Assembly (NCBI RefSeq): GCF_963576675.1
Contig: NC_088915.1
Span: forward strand, 82,779,501 to 82,843,500
Reading direction: 5' to 3'
DNA: 64,000 nucleotides
DNA from: Euphorbia lathyris
Lineage: Eukaryota; Streptophyta; Magnoliopsida; Malpighiales; Euphorbiaceae
Shown here piece by piece: positions 9,744 to 21,419 of the stretch (position 1 is its first letter; each line of letters opens with the position of its first letter). The position numbers were made by a program, and so were the translations under genes. Below the pieces are notes generated by a model. That model had not been told where the DNA came from, did no database searches, and saw nothing but the letters and a program-made list of their open reading frames with translations.

Positions 9744-11187
9744 AGGGACCAACAGAGTAGACGTCCACCCCCACAATGTCCCAAAAGGTTTGATAGACCT
9801 GACCAGTGTAACCTTCTGGCCCAGGCGAGCTGTCCTTGTCCATCTCAAAAACCACGCGACGAACCTCAGAAAAGTCCGGGTAAACCGTTAAAGACTCATT
9901 TTCTGTAGCCGTGACCAGACGCGGTATAATTTCAAAAATTCTCGCCTGATCCCTTGGGAAGTCGCCCTCCGCCCTGAAGAGATTGATGTAGTAACTTTCA
10001 ATATAATCCTCAATGTGTTGGGGGTCAGTGAGTAATTCATCCGCCACTTTCAACATATTAATGCCTATTTTTGCAGCTCGGATTCCTGCCATCTTGTGAA
10101 AGAAACTGCTGTTTCTGTCCCCCTCCTTCAGCCACCTGATTCTACTCTTGTCCCTGAGATATGTCTCTTTTTGCTTTAGAACCGTATCCAAGTCAGTGTG
10201 AGCAGCCAATTCGCGCTGATGAAGCAGAGGTGCAACTCCATTAGCCGTGATTTCCGCTTGGATCCGAGAGAGATTGTCATTTGCCTTCGCAATCCTAACC
10301 TCCAGGTTCCCAAAGACTTCCTTATTCCACCTACATAGGATTGGTCGAAGTTGTTTCAGTTTTGTGCAAAGCGATTGCATTGGCGGGAGTCCGGTATTGC
10401 AACTTCTCCAAAATTCTGCAATAACATCTCTCAAAGTTGGGTGTTGAACCCACATATTCTGGAAACGAAATCGGGCAGGCCGATTCAACCTTTGCATACA
10501 TCTGAAGAGTAGCGGGCAATGGTCTGAGTGATGCCTGGCCAAAACAACACTATTGTTGATATCCCAATGGTCTGAGAAATCCTCGGAAACAATAGAACGA
10601 TCCAATTTACTTTCAACTCTGGCTGCCCCTAAACGTCCATTACTCCACGTACACCACATGCCTTGTGTTGCGGCCTCAATAAACTTTCCCTATTCGATAA
10701 AGTTTCTGAACTCCCGACATGGCCTAGATGCAGGGGATCTCCCCATTTTCTCATGCGAGCCAAGGACGGAATTAAAGTCACCCATGGCAACCCATGGCCC
10801 AGGCATATTTTCCCGTAGCGCCTCAACATCCCTGTATAAGTCCACTCGTCTGTTCGCCCAAACACTTCCATACACCAAACAGATAAAATTTGAGATTCCC
10901 ATAGTTGAGAATTTCAGTAAAACAAACTGCTCGTGAATGTGACAAACAGCAGTAGAAGCAGACAAATGTGTTTGAGCAAAGACCCACATAGTAGCTGGGG
11001 TCCTTTGGTTGGAGCCAATATGAATCATTCCCAAACTATCCCAATAAGAGGTTTGTACCGTAGTGTAATCAACCATGGGTTCAGCTAGGCATAGAAAATT
11101 CGGTTTATGCAATTTACATAAATGTGTTAAATATCGTTGAGTATCGCGATTATGAATACCCCTGCAGTTCCAATACAAAACATTCAT
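9744..11187 (-). pseudogene. LINE ORF2: AP endonuclease and truncated reverse transcriptase
   Basis: Starts at ATG 11187 (MNVLYWNCRG), the usual start of plant L1 endonucleases. Endonuclease motifs are present in order: WNCRG, LAEP with the catalytic Glu, GDFNSVLGSHEK with Asp/Asn, and the SDHCPLL catalytic pair. One in-frame stop (10690-10692) interrupts the domain. After the linker with IRWLKEGDRNSSFF comes the start of RT (SSPGPEGYTGQVYQTFW), and the frame then runs into the Sirevirus LTR. The enzyme would nick target DNA and copy the element's RNA from the nick. It cannot be functional here, as it lacks the RT catalytic core and the RNase H domain seen in the related LINE at 35741-41465. 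Confidence 0.85.
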
Positions 11188-11323
11188 TGATATCGCAGAG
11201 GTAAAGTACTGACCGTTTAATTCGAGTTGTCACTGTTTTTTGTTCCCTGCGCTTTGCTTTCTGTTTTGCCATTTTCGAACCTGCTGTTTCCCATGTGCCA
11301 TCGTCATCCTCAGCCATGTCAGC

Positions 11324-12512
11324 CTATGAATGGGACTCCGGCGGGATTGAGTCCTCGCTTAGATTATCTGCTCCTGGCGAAGGCGCCCTGTCATCCGGAT
11401 TAAAATCCGAGTAATCCACTCCCGTATCCAATTGCGGGCTTCCAGCAAAGGCAGTTTTATCCCCTAAATTGCAAGGCACAATATTCTCCCTAGGCGATTT
11501 CACCGCCTCTTCCTGCATAGCAGCACAAACCATTTGTAGATTGTCGCCGTCTAGGATCCCTGGGTTTTCAGGTTGTATCTGCAGGTCGTGAATGATTCGG
11601 CTAGTCACTGATTTCACTGGGATATCATGAGACTCCTTAACGGCTTTCTTGCCCTGCGCACCTGCTGTTACAATTCTTTTTTCTGGCTCAGCCACAGGCT
11701 TTTTGTTCCTCTTACAATCATACGCCATGTGTCCGATATTCGAACAAACTCTACAAAAACTTGGTAATTTTTCATATCCCACCTCAATCCAGAGTTGCTT
11801 CCCTTCCCGCTCAATGCCTCGTACTTAGGTCCACATCCACCAGCATTCTCGCATAATGACCAAAGTCGCCATCAAGTGTGGCTCTGTCAACTCTGACCAG
11901 GCCGCCAATGCATCGTGCAATGTCAGATAAAATTTGCGTGTCCCAGTATTCCTATGGAAGAGAATATAAACGTACCCAGACTTGCACATTCGTGGATTTC
12001 TCTGTGTATGGGTCGAAGTCGGGGACCTATGGTTGTAAACGGAATGTCCCAGGCTTAACGCTAAGAACCCCTTTTGCAAGTACCTGATTTTTCAGCAATT
12101 GCGAGTCCAAGATAACGTGGTAGAATCCGCGTCCAATGGAAATCAGACGCCATGCCTCCTTAATACCCCATAGATTCGATAGGGTCCGCTTGAGATCAGC
12201 CACCTTCCATGGCGTTTCCCCTTTGTTCAAAATTATCCTGCCGATTAGGGAAGAGGAGCAGAGAGCAATACGCCTGTTATAGGCAGCTTGGGAGATTTTA
12301 ACCTTAATTCCCTCGATATCAGAAACTTCCGCCGAAGAAGATGGGTTTTCGCCGATGTTCTTCTTTAGCATTCCGGCATATGTTTTAACTGGAGGCTGCG
12401 CGACTTGAGCGACTGGACCTGTCGGTTGAGAATACCGTAACTTTGGATTGAAGAGAACTCTGATGTCGAGATACTCTTCGTGCAGGGCCATACCACCGGC
12501 CGGATCAGCCAA
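11324..12512 (-). pseudogene. LINE ORF1: nucleic-acid-binding protein with CCHC zinc knuckle
   Basis: Starts at ATG 12512. The N-terminal part contains the DUF4283-like region (ALCSSSLIGRIILNKGETPW, then WRLISIGRGFYHVIL). In the same frame stops occur at 12027-12029 and 11952-11954. A frameshift near 11800-11840 leads to the last part, whose zinc knuckle CRVCSNIGHMAYDC fits C-x2-C-x4-H-x4-C. The remaining tail is acidic and low in complexity. This is the standard plant L1 ORF1 layout, an RNA-binding chaperone-like protein packaging the LINE RNA. It is broken in three places. Confidence 0.8.
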
Positions 12513-12950
12513 GGCGGCGAGTTACCCAAGAGAAGGGAGGGCGGCGGCGGCGGCGGCGGCTAGGGCTTAAACATCAATCTGTTTTCATCAATCTGTTTTT
12601 TTTCAAATGGAGAGAGGGAGATTCAAATATGAGCACTTCAAAATATAAATATTAAAATAAAAACAAATACAAATACAATATCCATTTATTCTATACGAGT
12701 TGCATATGTCATTTTATAATAGATTTGGAAATGAAAATCTTTAAACTCAACAAAAAAAATATTTGGATTTTAATTTTTTTTAGAATACATATAAAAACAT
12801 TATATAGCATAATGATAAAGTTTTGTTAATAATATATGAAATTGGCTCAATTTGTTAATAGTAGACTTAAAATTACACGAGCATAAATGTTAAGTGTAAA
12901 ATTATTTTTAATTACCAACACTATATGAAATGGCAACAACTTCCTCCACT

Positions 12951-14540
12951 TCAATCGTCATGGCCATTGTATACACCAACGGAAAATGCATGTTTTTCTT
13001 CAAAATGAATGAGTTCTACCAGTTCGAAAGGCCTAAAATTATTATCTCTCAATCTGTCCACTGCGGTTGCATAAAGTTCTTGTTCATTTTCTTCATCCAT
13101 CGGACACTGAAGGGAAATTATATAGCAGGAATCAATCAATAACATTAACACAAGACAAAGTTTCCGAAAAATTACATCCATGCACATTTAATTTAATTTA
13201 ATTGTAAGTTAATCAACTTCAAAAAAATGATTTAAAAGTAACTCAATTTTATATTTTACTAACATTACAACTCCTTATACCATTTTAAAATGACCATTGA
13301 GAACCTCAAATTGGAAAAATGCAAAAATTAAACTTGTTCAAAATCATATATTTAACATGGAATCACAATTTTCTCTCTAAACAATCAATTCGCTCTCTTA
13401 ACTAAACATCATCTAAATGGCTTCAAAAACAAAAAACAAAAAAACAAAAAACAAAAAATTAAGAATTAAAGGTTTTTACAATAGGATTGCCGATCATTAG
13501 AGATTAGAGTAGTCAAGTTTGAAATGTAAATTATACCCATAAACACTCAACTTTGTCTTTAGTATTTTTGAAAAGTTCAAACTACCATTAAAGGTGTGGT
13601 GCTTCTTCTAAACAATCACTTTCTTTCTCCTAACTAAACAAAACCTTAAATAACATCAAAATCAAGATATTTAAGAATTAAAGTTGTTTAAAATGTTCTA
13701 CAATTTAGGATTACATGATATCGGAGAAGTTAAGTTTGAATGGCTCTTATATTAAGTTTGAACTTGAGTGACCATAATATTAGGACAAACTTTTACTCCC
13801 AAGTGTTTAGATGACAAACCTTGATTGATAATAGACAATGTCCTCCTTCGCGAAGGTGAGCTCGAGCGTTCTCAATTAAAACATGTGCCTGTGGAAAAAA
13901 CTCATAAATAAAACATGCAATTAACTAGATAAATGAAAAATGAGATATATACCAATTGGTGTAAATAATAAAATGATACAATTTATCATTTTTAATTGGA
14001 CAATTCCTTAGTAAAACTTATCAGAATATTATCTTAAAAGAAATATTGTTTATTGAATTATTTAGGTTGGGTTTGTTACGCTAAAATGCAATGATAATAG
14101 TGTTAAATTTAATAATATTATTATTAACCATCTAGACAATAATTATTATTATTAAAAAAATCACCACCAATTACCTTAAAAACAAACATAAATATCTAAT
14201 ACACTTACTTTACTCTCCTTTTATAAATCATCATTAACCTTAAAAAAATAAAAAGGCAATTCTCTCCGGCATTCCTTGACCACCGCCTCTACAACCACCA
14301 ATTAAATATATTTAAATTACAAAATTATTGTAAAATGAAAGGACTAAGAAAACCTGATCCGCCTCATGATGAACCTCTGAATATATAATATCAACACGAT
14401 TGTCAATCACGGAACCATGTGGTAATGGGAATCTAGGATCCGCCAAAATTGGAGTTAATATTTGTTGTGGTTCCAGCTAAAGTTGTTAAGTCAGTCAAAG
14501 TGGTAGGAATAGTAGAAACTAGAGCTGCATATACCATCCC
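12951..14540 (-). pseudogene. Fibrillarin-like gene fragment, U1 (three exons)
   Basis: Three minus-strand exons match consecutive parts of the fibrillarin methyltransferase domain. Exon A is about 14540-14354 (VYAALVS..., VDIIYSEVHHEADQ in intact copies). Exon B is 13888-13820 (AHVLIENARAHLREGGHCLL then SIK). Exon C is 13106-12951 (LRDNNFRPFELVELIHFEEK to the stop). Intron borders look genuine: CAG before exons B and C, GT after A and B, all phase 0. Fibrillarin is the box C/D snoRNP 2'-O-methyltransferase of the nucleolus. Exon A here has a one-base insertion relative to U2 and reads into a stop. The N-terminal GAR domain and first half of the domain are absent. The 78-residue ORF at 12951-13187 is exon C plus intron. 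Confidence 0.75.
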
Positions 14541-15071
14541 CTACCATATATGGTAAGAAAAAACACAAGAATATCTCAATTTTTGAACAAATATAGGGTA
14601 TAAGCATTTGTTGGGTAAATAACACACTTACAAGAAATAAATTTGATCAGTATTTAATAAGAAAATTTGTACATACAGCAATTACAACATTTAGATTCAA
14701 CTTATAGGTTTCGTCCGGGCATTTGTAGGTCTAAAAAAATCTCTAAATTTTTTCAGGGGCTCCCCGAAAATATTGTTGACGTAATGGAGGATGTAAAACC
14801 GTCCTGACACCGTCCCTTTTCTAATATCTTACACTGGAAGAGCATTCAATTTTATCGAGAAAAAAAAGGTAAAGTTAAAACTAAGTATAACCATATTTTT
14901 ACAGGGAGCAACACGATGGGTTATTTAACTTGTACAGGTTCAACCTGTAGTTTTTGTGCGGGCGTGTGTAGGTCTAAAAAATTTCCGAATTATTTCGGTG
15001 ACCCCCCAAAAACATTGGGGACGTAATGGGGGATATAAAATCGTCCACAAACCATCCCTTTTCCACCCCTA
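14541..15071. repeat. Two hAT-end-like segments in U1
   Basis: Two related stretches (about 14708-14822 and 14952-15070) share TAGGTCTAAAAAAATCTC..., a CCCCGAAAATATTG core and GACGTAATGGRGGATRTAAAA, about 245 bp apart. The second ends CCACCCCTA directly before GTTCAGAA, the right end of the hAT element described at 55046-55616. Present in each complete unit. The 123-codon plus-strand ORFs at 42179 and 49226 lie over these segments. Confidence 0.55.
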
Positions 15072-15490
15072 GTTCAGAACCTCTATATCATGTTGTGTGC
15101 ATTACTGGATATGAAATATCCGAGGTAAATGGAAGACCGAATGACTACTGAATTTTCTAGAAAAGTTATGGTCTTATGATAGGCAAGTAATATATAAGGA
15201 TAATGGACTCTGACGTCCTTTATGAGGTATATCTCGTTAGTGTTTCTATATTTGAGAAAATCCGTTATAAGGTGAGAAAAATGTTGATTGTAAAGCTGAT
15301 TCCTATAATTCTTTATGTTTTAATTGTTTTTATCGAGAGTAGATGGATGAATAAATAAATTCATTATATGACTCCTCACGGTGGCCATAATTTCTGGGGA
15401 CTCGGCATATGATCCTACAACATATACAGGAATGATGGTACTGAATTTAGAGAACATCGAATTTTGTCTAAGTCTACAAACCAATGAGAT
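15072..15490 (+). pseudogene. Papain-like protease fragment, U1
   Basis: Two pieces. The first (15072-15350) encodes the C-terminal part of a C1A-type protease in its best frame. It contains HVVCITGYEISEVNGRPN, where the His would match the catalytic His of papain, followed by the block corresponding to YW-x-KNSWG. Here the Trp and Gln codons of that block have become TGA and TAG, and the Asn position reads Lys. The second piece (about 15361-15490) matches the separate block with YNIYRNDGTEFREH found before the next gene copy in the array. Clearly dead. Family assignment rests mainly on this His block and the YPFQG block in other copies. Confidence 0.55.
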
Positions 15491-15496
15491 TAGTAT

Positions 15497-15662
15497 ATTC
15501 ATGAAAGTCTAACGGTAGGGACTAAAAAGTTCACCGAGAAAAACGTTAGGCACTAAACAGTTTATCGAGAAAAAGGTTAGGGACCTTACTATGTGTTTTT
15601 GAAAATAAAGGGAGTAAACAGTGTGTTTTGTCAAGATATAAGGACTAATAAATTAATTACCA
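15497..15662. repeat. One-sided TIR-element end in U1
   Basis: GTAGGGACTAAAAAGTTCACC...GGACTAATAAATTAATTACC resembles the arms of the short TIR element at 61205-61582 (TTTATTAGTCC, CTGTTTAGT, TTTGAAAA-CACAT). Only one arm is seen. It recurs in all units (34215-34375, 43030-43195, 50085-50245, 52125-52280). Confidence 0.5.
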
Positions 15663-16161
15663 TCTAAAATTTTTTAATTTTTCCAAATATCTCTATTGAT
15701 GTTTTTCACCAAATTATTGGCAAGTTCTCTTACTTTTCTCTATAATGCATTTAACAATCTTCGAATTATCCGGCTCAATCTCCAAAATCCTAAACTCTAT
15801 GCCTAATTAGAAGCTTTCCATATTTGACATGATATCTATTAGCTTCAAAATATAAATATTAAAAGAAAAAACAAATACAAATACTATATCCATTTATTCT
15901 ATACGAGTTGCATATGTCATTTTATAATAGATTTGGAAATGAAAATCTTTAAACTCAACAAAAAAAAATATTTGAATTTTAATTTTTTTTTTAAAAGACA
16001 TATAAAAAAATTAGATAGCATAATGATAAAGTTTTGTTAATAATATATGAAATTGGCTCAATTTGTTAATAGTAGACTTAAAATTACAAGAGCATAAATG
16101 TTAAGTGTAAAATTATTTTTAATTACCAACACTATATGAAATGGCAACATCTTCCTCCGCT

Positions 16162-17749
16162 TCAATCGTCATGGCAATTGTATACACCAACGGAAAATGC
16201 ATGTTTTTCTTCAAAATGAATGAGTTCTACTAGTTCGAAAGGCCTAAAATTATTATCTCTCAATCTGTCCACTACGGTTGCATAAAGTTCTTGTTCATTT
16301 TCTTCATCCATCGGACACTGAAGGGAAATTATATAGCAGGAATCAATCAATAACATTAACACAAGACAAAGTTTCCGAAAAATTACATCCATGCACATTT
16401 AATTTAATTTAATTGTAAGTTAATCAACTTCAAAACATGACTTAAAAGTAACTTCATTTTATATTTTACTAACATTACAACTCCTTATACCATTTTAAAA
16501 TGACCATTGAGAATCTCAAATTGGAAAAATGCAAAAATTAAACTTGTTCAAAATTATATATTTAACATGGAATCATAATTTTCTCTCTAAACAATCAATT
16601 TCGCTCTCTTAACTAAACATCATTTAAATGGCTTCAAAAACAAAAAACAAAAAAACAAAACACAAAGAATTAAGAATTAAAGCTTTTTATAATAGGATTG
16701 CCAATCATTAGAGGTTAGAGTAGTCAAGTTTGAAGTGTAAATTACACCCATAAGCACTCAACTTTGTCTTTAGTATTTTTTGAAAAGTTCAAACTACCAT
16801 TAAAGGAGTGATGTTTCTTCTAAACAATCACTTTCTTTCTCCTAACTAAACAATACTTAAATAACATCAAAATCAAGATATTTAAGAATTAAAGTTGTTT
16901 AAAATGTTCTACAATTTAGGATTACATGATATCGGAGAAGTTAAGTTTGAATGACTCTTATATTAGGTTTGAACTTGAGTGACCATAATATTAGGACAAA
17001 CTTTTACTCCCAAGTGTTTAGATGACAAACCTTGGTTGATAACAGACAATGTCCTCCTTCGCGAAGTTGAGCTTGAGCGTTCTCAATTAAAACATGTGCT
17101 TGTGAAAAAAACTCATAAATAAAACATGCAATTAACTAGATAAATGAAAAATGAGATATATACCAATTGGTGTAAGAATAAAATGATACAATTTATCATT
17201 TTTAATTAGACCATTCCCTAGTAAAACTTATCAGAATATCATCTTAAAAGAAATTTTGTTTATTGAATTATTTAGGTTGGGTTTGTTACGCTAAAATGCA
17301 ATCATAATAGTGTTAAATTTAATAATATTATTATTAACCATCTAGACAATAATTATTATTATTAATAAAACCACCACCAATTACCTTAAAAACAAACATA
17401 AATATCTAATACACTTACTTTACTCTCCTTTTATAAATAATCATTAACCTGAAAAAAATAAAAAGGCAATTCTCTCCGGCATTCCTTGACCACCGCCTCT
17501 ACAACCACCAATTAAATATATCTATATTACAAAATTATTGTAAAATGAAAGGACTAAGCAGACCTGATCCGCCTCATGATGAACCTCTGAATATATAATA
17601 TCAACACGATTGTCAGTTACGCGACCATGTGGTAATGGGAATCTAGGATCCGCCAAAATTGGAGTTAATATTTGTTGTGTGCCAGCTAAAGTTGTTAAGT
17701 CAGTCAAAGTAGTCGGAATAGTAGAAACTAGAGCTGCATATATCATCCC
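16162..17749 (-). pseudogene. Fibrillarin-like gene fragment, U2 (best-preserved exon A)
   Basis: Exon A 17749-17564 is a clean 62-codon exon running from GMIYAALVSTIP to VDIIYSEVHHEADQ, parallel to the fibrillarin stretch VYAVEFSHRSG...VDVIFSDVAQPDQ, with GT donor and AG acceptor. Exon B 17099-17031 keeps LREGGHCLLSTK, but its acceptor AG has become AA. Exon C 16317-16162 is open to its stop. The residue equivalent to the Asp of the fibrillarin FSD motif is Glu in YSEV, and EDARHP reads ADPRFP, so even the ancestral copy was diverged. No upstream exons are seen beyond 17749, where hAT-like sequence begins. Confidence 0.78.
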
Positions 17750-18055
17750 CTACCACATATGGTAAGAAAAAACACAAGAATACCTCAATTTTTGAACAAA
17801 TATAGGGTATAAGCATTTGTTGGGTAAATAACACACTTACAAGAAATAAATTTGATCCGTATTTAATAAGAAAATTTGTACATACAGAAATTACAATATT
17901 TAGATTCAACTTATAGGTTTCGTCCGGGTATTTGTAGGTCTAAAAAAATCTCCGAATTTTTTCAGGGGCTCCCCGAAAATATTGTGGACGTAATGGAGGA
18001 TTTAAAACCGTCCTGACACCATCACTTTTCCACTATCTTACACTGGAAGAGCATT

Positions 18056-18534
18056 CAACTTATAGTTTTTGTGCGGGCGTGTGTAGGTCCAAAAAATTTC
18101 CAAATTTTTTCGGGGACTCCCCAAAAACATTGGGGACGTAATGGGGGATATAAAATCGTCCACACACCATCCATTTTCCACCCCTAGTTCGGAACCTCTA
18201 TATCAGGTTGTGTGCATTACTAGATATGAAATATCCGAGGTAAATGGAAGACCGAATGACTACTGAATTTTCTAGAAAAGTTATGGTCTTATGATAGGCA
18301 AGTAATGTATAAGGATAATGGACTCTGACGTCCTTTATGGGGGTATATCTTGTTAGTGTTTCTATATTTGAGAAAATCCGTTATAATGTGAGAAAAATGT
18401 TGATTGTAAAGCTGATTCCTATAATTCTTTATGTTTTAATTGTTTTTATCGAGATTAGATGGATGAATAAATAAATTCTTTATATGACTCCTCACGGTGG
18501 CCATAATTTCTGGGGACCCCGGCACAGGTTCCTA
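18056..18534 (+). pseudogene. Papain-like protease fragment, U2 (left of the Athila insertion)
   Basis: Same order as in U1: hAT right end to about 18185, then the catalytic-His block with stops (18186-18476), then the start of the YNIYRNDGTEF block. This last block is interrupted at 18534 by the Athila-like element. It resumes after the second TSD copy at 34134-34230. Confidence 0.55.
18530..18534 (+). other. Target-site duplication TCCTA, left
   Basis: Identical to 34129-34133. A single copy is present in the unoccupied sister units. Confidence 0.95.
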
Positions 18535-20019
18535 TGTTAAGCCCAAAATATACCTAAAATATCATCAATAATTACATCAATATTGCTATGAATTTGTGCT
18601 GTTTATATCTGTTTAGAATACTTTTACTTTCGAATATGTTTCTTTCATGCAAGGTACATAAATATTTGGTAACATCCAAATAGGAGTCAAAAAGGATCAA
18701 AAACAGAAGAAAAACCCTACAAAAGGAGTCGAAGACGACGAGAATTAATAACGCCAAATCGAGGACGAGAACGAAAGCTGAAGAAGCGAAAAAGTTCCGT
18801 GCCGCGACCGCGGCTCCTCCAATTCTCGGTCGCGACACGCTCCCTTCAACTCCTCCTTCCCTTCGTTCGAAGACCAAAATGATGCTCCCCCATTCTCGGC
18901 CGAGAATTAAATATTCTCGGTAAGAGCAGAAAATCTGTAGAAGCTAAAATTCACACTTTCGTTTTCGACGAAACGCGTTCATTCGGGTGGATAAAGATGT
19001 CCTTTCACAACGGATATGATCCTTCACAACGGACACGACACTTCAATCAAGACTCTTCAACATCTATAAATAAAGAGTTGATGAAGAGTTGAAGAGAAGT
19101 AGAAGAAAGAGATTAGTATAGAATTTATGCAGAAATTCTGAGTCAAGTGATTCAGAATTTAGAATTCATTTCTGTTCAAAACAATATGATGTACACACAT
19201 TGTTTATTCAATAATAACAAATACAGTAGCGTTTAGACATTGTTCAAATTTAGTTTACATTTTGGTAGTAGACAGACCCCGTCTCTATTACGAAGATTCA
19301 ACGAGAAGATTGAGTAGAGGATCCACCCCTGAGTCTGACAAACTCTAACGAAACCCAAGGAAAGGATTGACAACCCGTTCACTTGCAAGTCGTCGAATGT
19401 TCCATGCTCCTTGTTCTCTGTAAACTTGTATCAATTTATATTTCATCTAATAAAGTCCGTTCTATTCGATAGATTTTTATGTAGCACTTTGGTAAAGGAT
19501 CCAAAGTGGATTGATGCTGGTGTTTTCATTAAAACGTAGTTTAATTCAAAATCTTTACAAGGAAACTTTGTTGAACACTTAGACAAATTATTATCTCGGT
19601 AGAGTTTTAATTTGGTTAAGGAAGCAATCTAAACCAGTTAAGAGGGTTATTGCGTTCAAAGCCTAAAAATTAGAGGTTTCGTCATTTATTTCATCTTTAT
19701 AATTTATACAAAGTTTAAAGTTGTTTTCTTTGCTTAATGCAAAAAAATACATTTGTTTACTTTTCTAAAAAGTACTAAGCGTTCATGTCTTGCAAATTCA
19801 TTCTTAAATCAGAATATTTTCTAACATTTTCATACTCTAATCTAATTCTCATTCTAGCAATTTCAAAACCAAAACCGATTTAACGATTTTCCTTACTATA
19901 AATCTTATAAGTAAATTTAACCGATTCAAAATAAGTTTTTATTAAAAAACGTTCCATGTGGGATCGATATCTTTTATTACTACAAGCATATACCGTGCAC
20001 TTGCGGAAATCGCTCAACA
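18535..20019 (+). repeat. 5' LTR of Athila-like copy 2
   Basis: TGTTAAGCCC to CGCTCAACA, 1485 bp. It has the GC-rich palindromic module (18797-18840 and 18892-18922), TATAAATA at 19065-19072, and AATAAAGTCC (about 19449) as a likely polyadenylation signal. The minus ORF at 18572-18877 spans the palindromic module and is not conserved coding sequence. Confidence 0.95.
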
Positions 20020-20025
20020 AGTTTT

Positions 20026-20043
20026 TGGCGCCGTTGCCAGGGA
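20026..20043 (+). other. Primer binding site (tRNA-Asp type)
   Basis: TGGCGCCGTTGCCAGGGA begins 6 bp after the 5' LTR. It matches the complement of the 3' end of plant tRNA-Asp (TGGCGCCGTTGCCGGGGA) except for one base. This primer is typical of Athila-type elements. Confidence 0.85.
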
Positions 20044-20192
20044 ACGCCAAAATTTTTGACAAAAATTTATATTTTTCGTATTTTATTTCGAATCTAGGTT
20101 TATTTGTACTTATTCAAACTTTTATATTTTATTTATTTTTAGTTACTAATATATTTATTTTTCAAATTCTGATTTGAAGGTAGTTTCGGTTC

Positions 20193-21305
20193 GTGCGAAA
20201 TTTCAGGTTCATGCGCAATTCTCGAAGTTCAGGCACGTCACCACATCCTATTGACCCAGAAATTGAAAGAACTCTTAAAAAGAACAAGAGAGACAACAAA
20301 AACAAAAACAAAAACAAAAACAAAAACAAAAACAAGACCCCAATAAAAACCAGAGGTACCGAGCCAGAAATTATGGCTACACTCATGGATTACGCTAGGC
20401 TAGGAGTGGCCGGGGTAACAAACAGTATAGTTAGACCCCAAATTAATGCACACCATTTTGAAATTAAGCCAGCATTGCTTAATATGTTGCAAAATAACGT
20501 AACATTTTACGGGTTACCTAACGAAAATCCTAATACCCATTTGACAAATTTCTTAGAAATTTGTGACACTTTTAAAATTACTGATGTAACTGCAGAAGCA
20601 ATCAAACTTCGCCTTTTTCCTTTTACTTTGAAGGATCGAGCCAAAGAATGGTTAACTTCTATGCCAGCCGCATCATTTGAGACTTGGGAGCAATTAGCCC
20701 AAGCATTTTTATCAAAAAATTTTCCTTTAGCAAAAACCGCAAGAGTCATTAAAGAGTTAACATCTTTTTCTCAAAATGATAATGAAACTCTTTATGAGGC
20801 TTGGGAACGTTTTAAAGAACTTCAACGTTTATGCCCACACCACCAATTGCCCGCTTAACTTTTAATGCAAACATTTTATAATGGACTAAATCCTACAACT
20901 ACAGGTTCATTGGACGCTATGTCTGGAGGGTTATTCATAAAGAAAACATCTGCCCAAGCAAGAGAACTTTTGGAGGAAATGACAATTAACAGCAATATGT
21001 GGCCCGCGGAACGTGGACACATACCAGTAGTGAAACCATCATCCTCAGCAACGTCATCAGTTAAAGGTATAGTGAATCTTGATCCAGTTGCGATGTTGCA
21101 AGCCCAGTTTTCTGCCTTATCGCACAAAATTGATAGGTTTATGGCACCGTGTGATCCTAATGGTAAGCCAATCCAAACGGATGTGGATTACGAAGGTATG
21201 AGCGAAATTGAACAGGTAAATTTTGTCCAAGGGCAAAATCAAAACAATAACCCTTATTCCAATACATATAATCCTGGATGGAGAAATCATCCTAACTTTA
21301 ACTAG
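20193..21305 (+). pseudogene. gag (capsid/nucleocapsid region), two in-frame stops
   Basis: First part of the gag-pol frame, beginning at ATG 20193. The N-terminus has a low-complexity (NK)n run coded by AACAAA repeats (about 20290-20335). The retrotransposon gag domain follows: FYGLPNENPNTHLTNFLEIC, LRLFPFTLKDRAKEWL, then TWEQLAQAFLSKNFP and YEAWERFKELQRLCPHH. A TAA at 20856-20858 and a TAG at 21303-21305 break a single frame that otherwise continues through the protease. Asn-rich sequence follows (about 21230-21360). No CCHC knuckle is evident. Gag forms the particle that packages the element RNA. As it stands only truncated products are possible. Confidence 0.9.
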
Positions 21306-21419
21306 AGAGATAATAATAACAATGCTAATGCTAATCAAAATCGTACCACTAATTATCAAAATCAATCAAGAGATACGATTAGCACTTTATCTTCTAAAAT
21401 CGACAAATTTATTGATGCT

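Larger units (their letters stand above)
9744..12600 (-). mobile_element. L1-type LINE, 5' part, cut by the Sirevirus
   Basis: Minus-strand non-LTR element. It has a 5' leader with a (GGC)n tract (about 12536-12566), ORF1 with a zinc knuckle, and ORF2 with an AP endonuclease and only the first part of reverse transcriptase. The RT frame stops being LINE-like at 9744, exactly at the Sirevirus LTR. The missing 3' half should lie beyond the Sirevirus 5' LTR, upstream of this window. The 5' boundary is uncertain between about 12570 and 12637. Confidence 0.85.

Noticed and set aside
12930..13142. Plus-strand 70-codon ORF repeated at 34731 and 47523
   Set aside because: It is the antisense shadow of fibrillarin-like exon C, which explains the conservation better.
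17700..17909. Minus-strand ORFs (17700-17909, 42003-42233, 49050-49280) as exons
   Set aside because: Out of frame with exon A and running into its upstream intron. Similarity among units is only shared ancestry.
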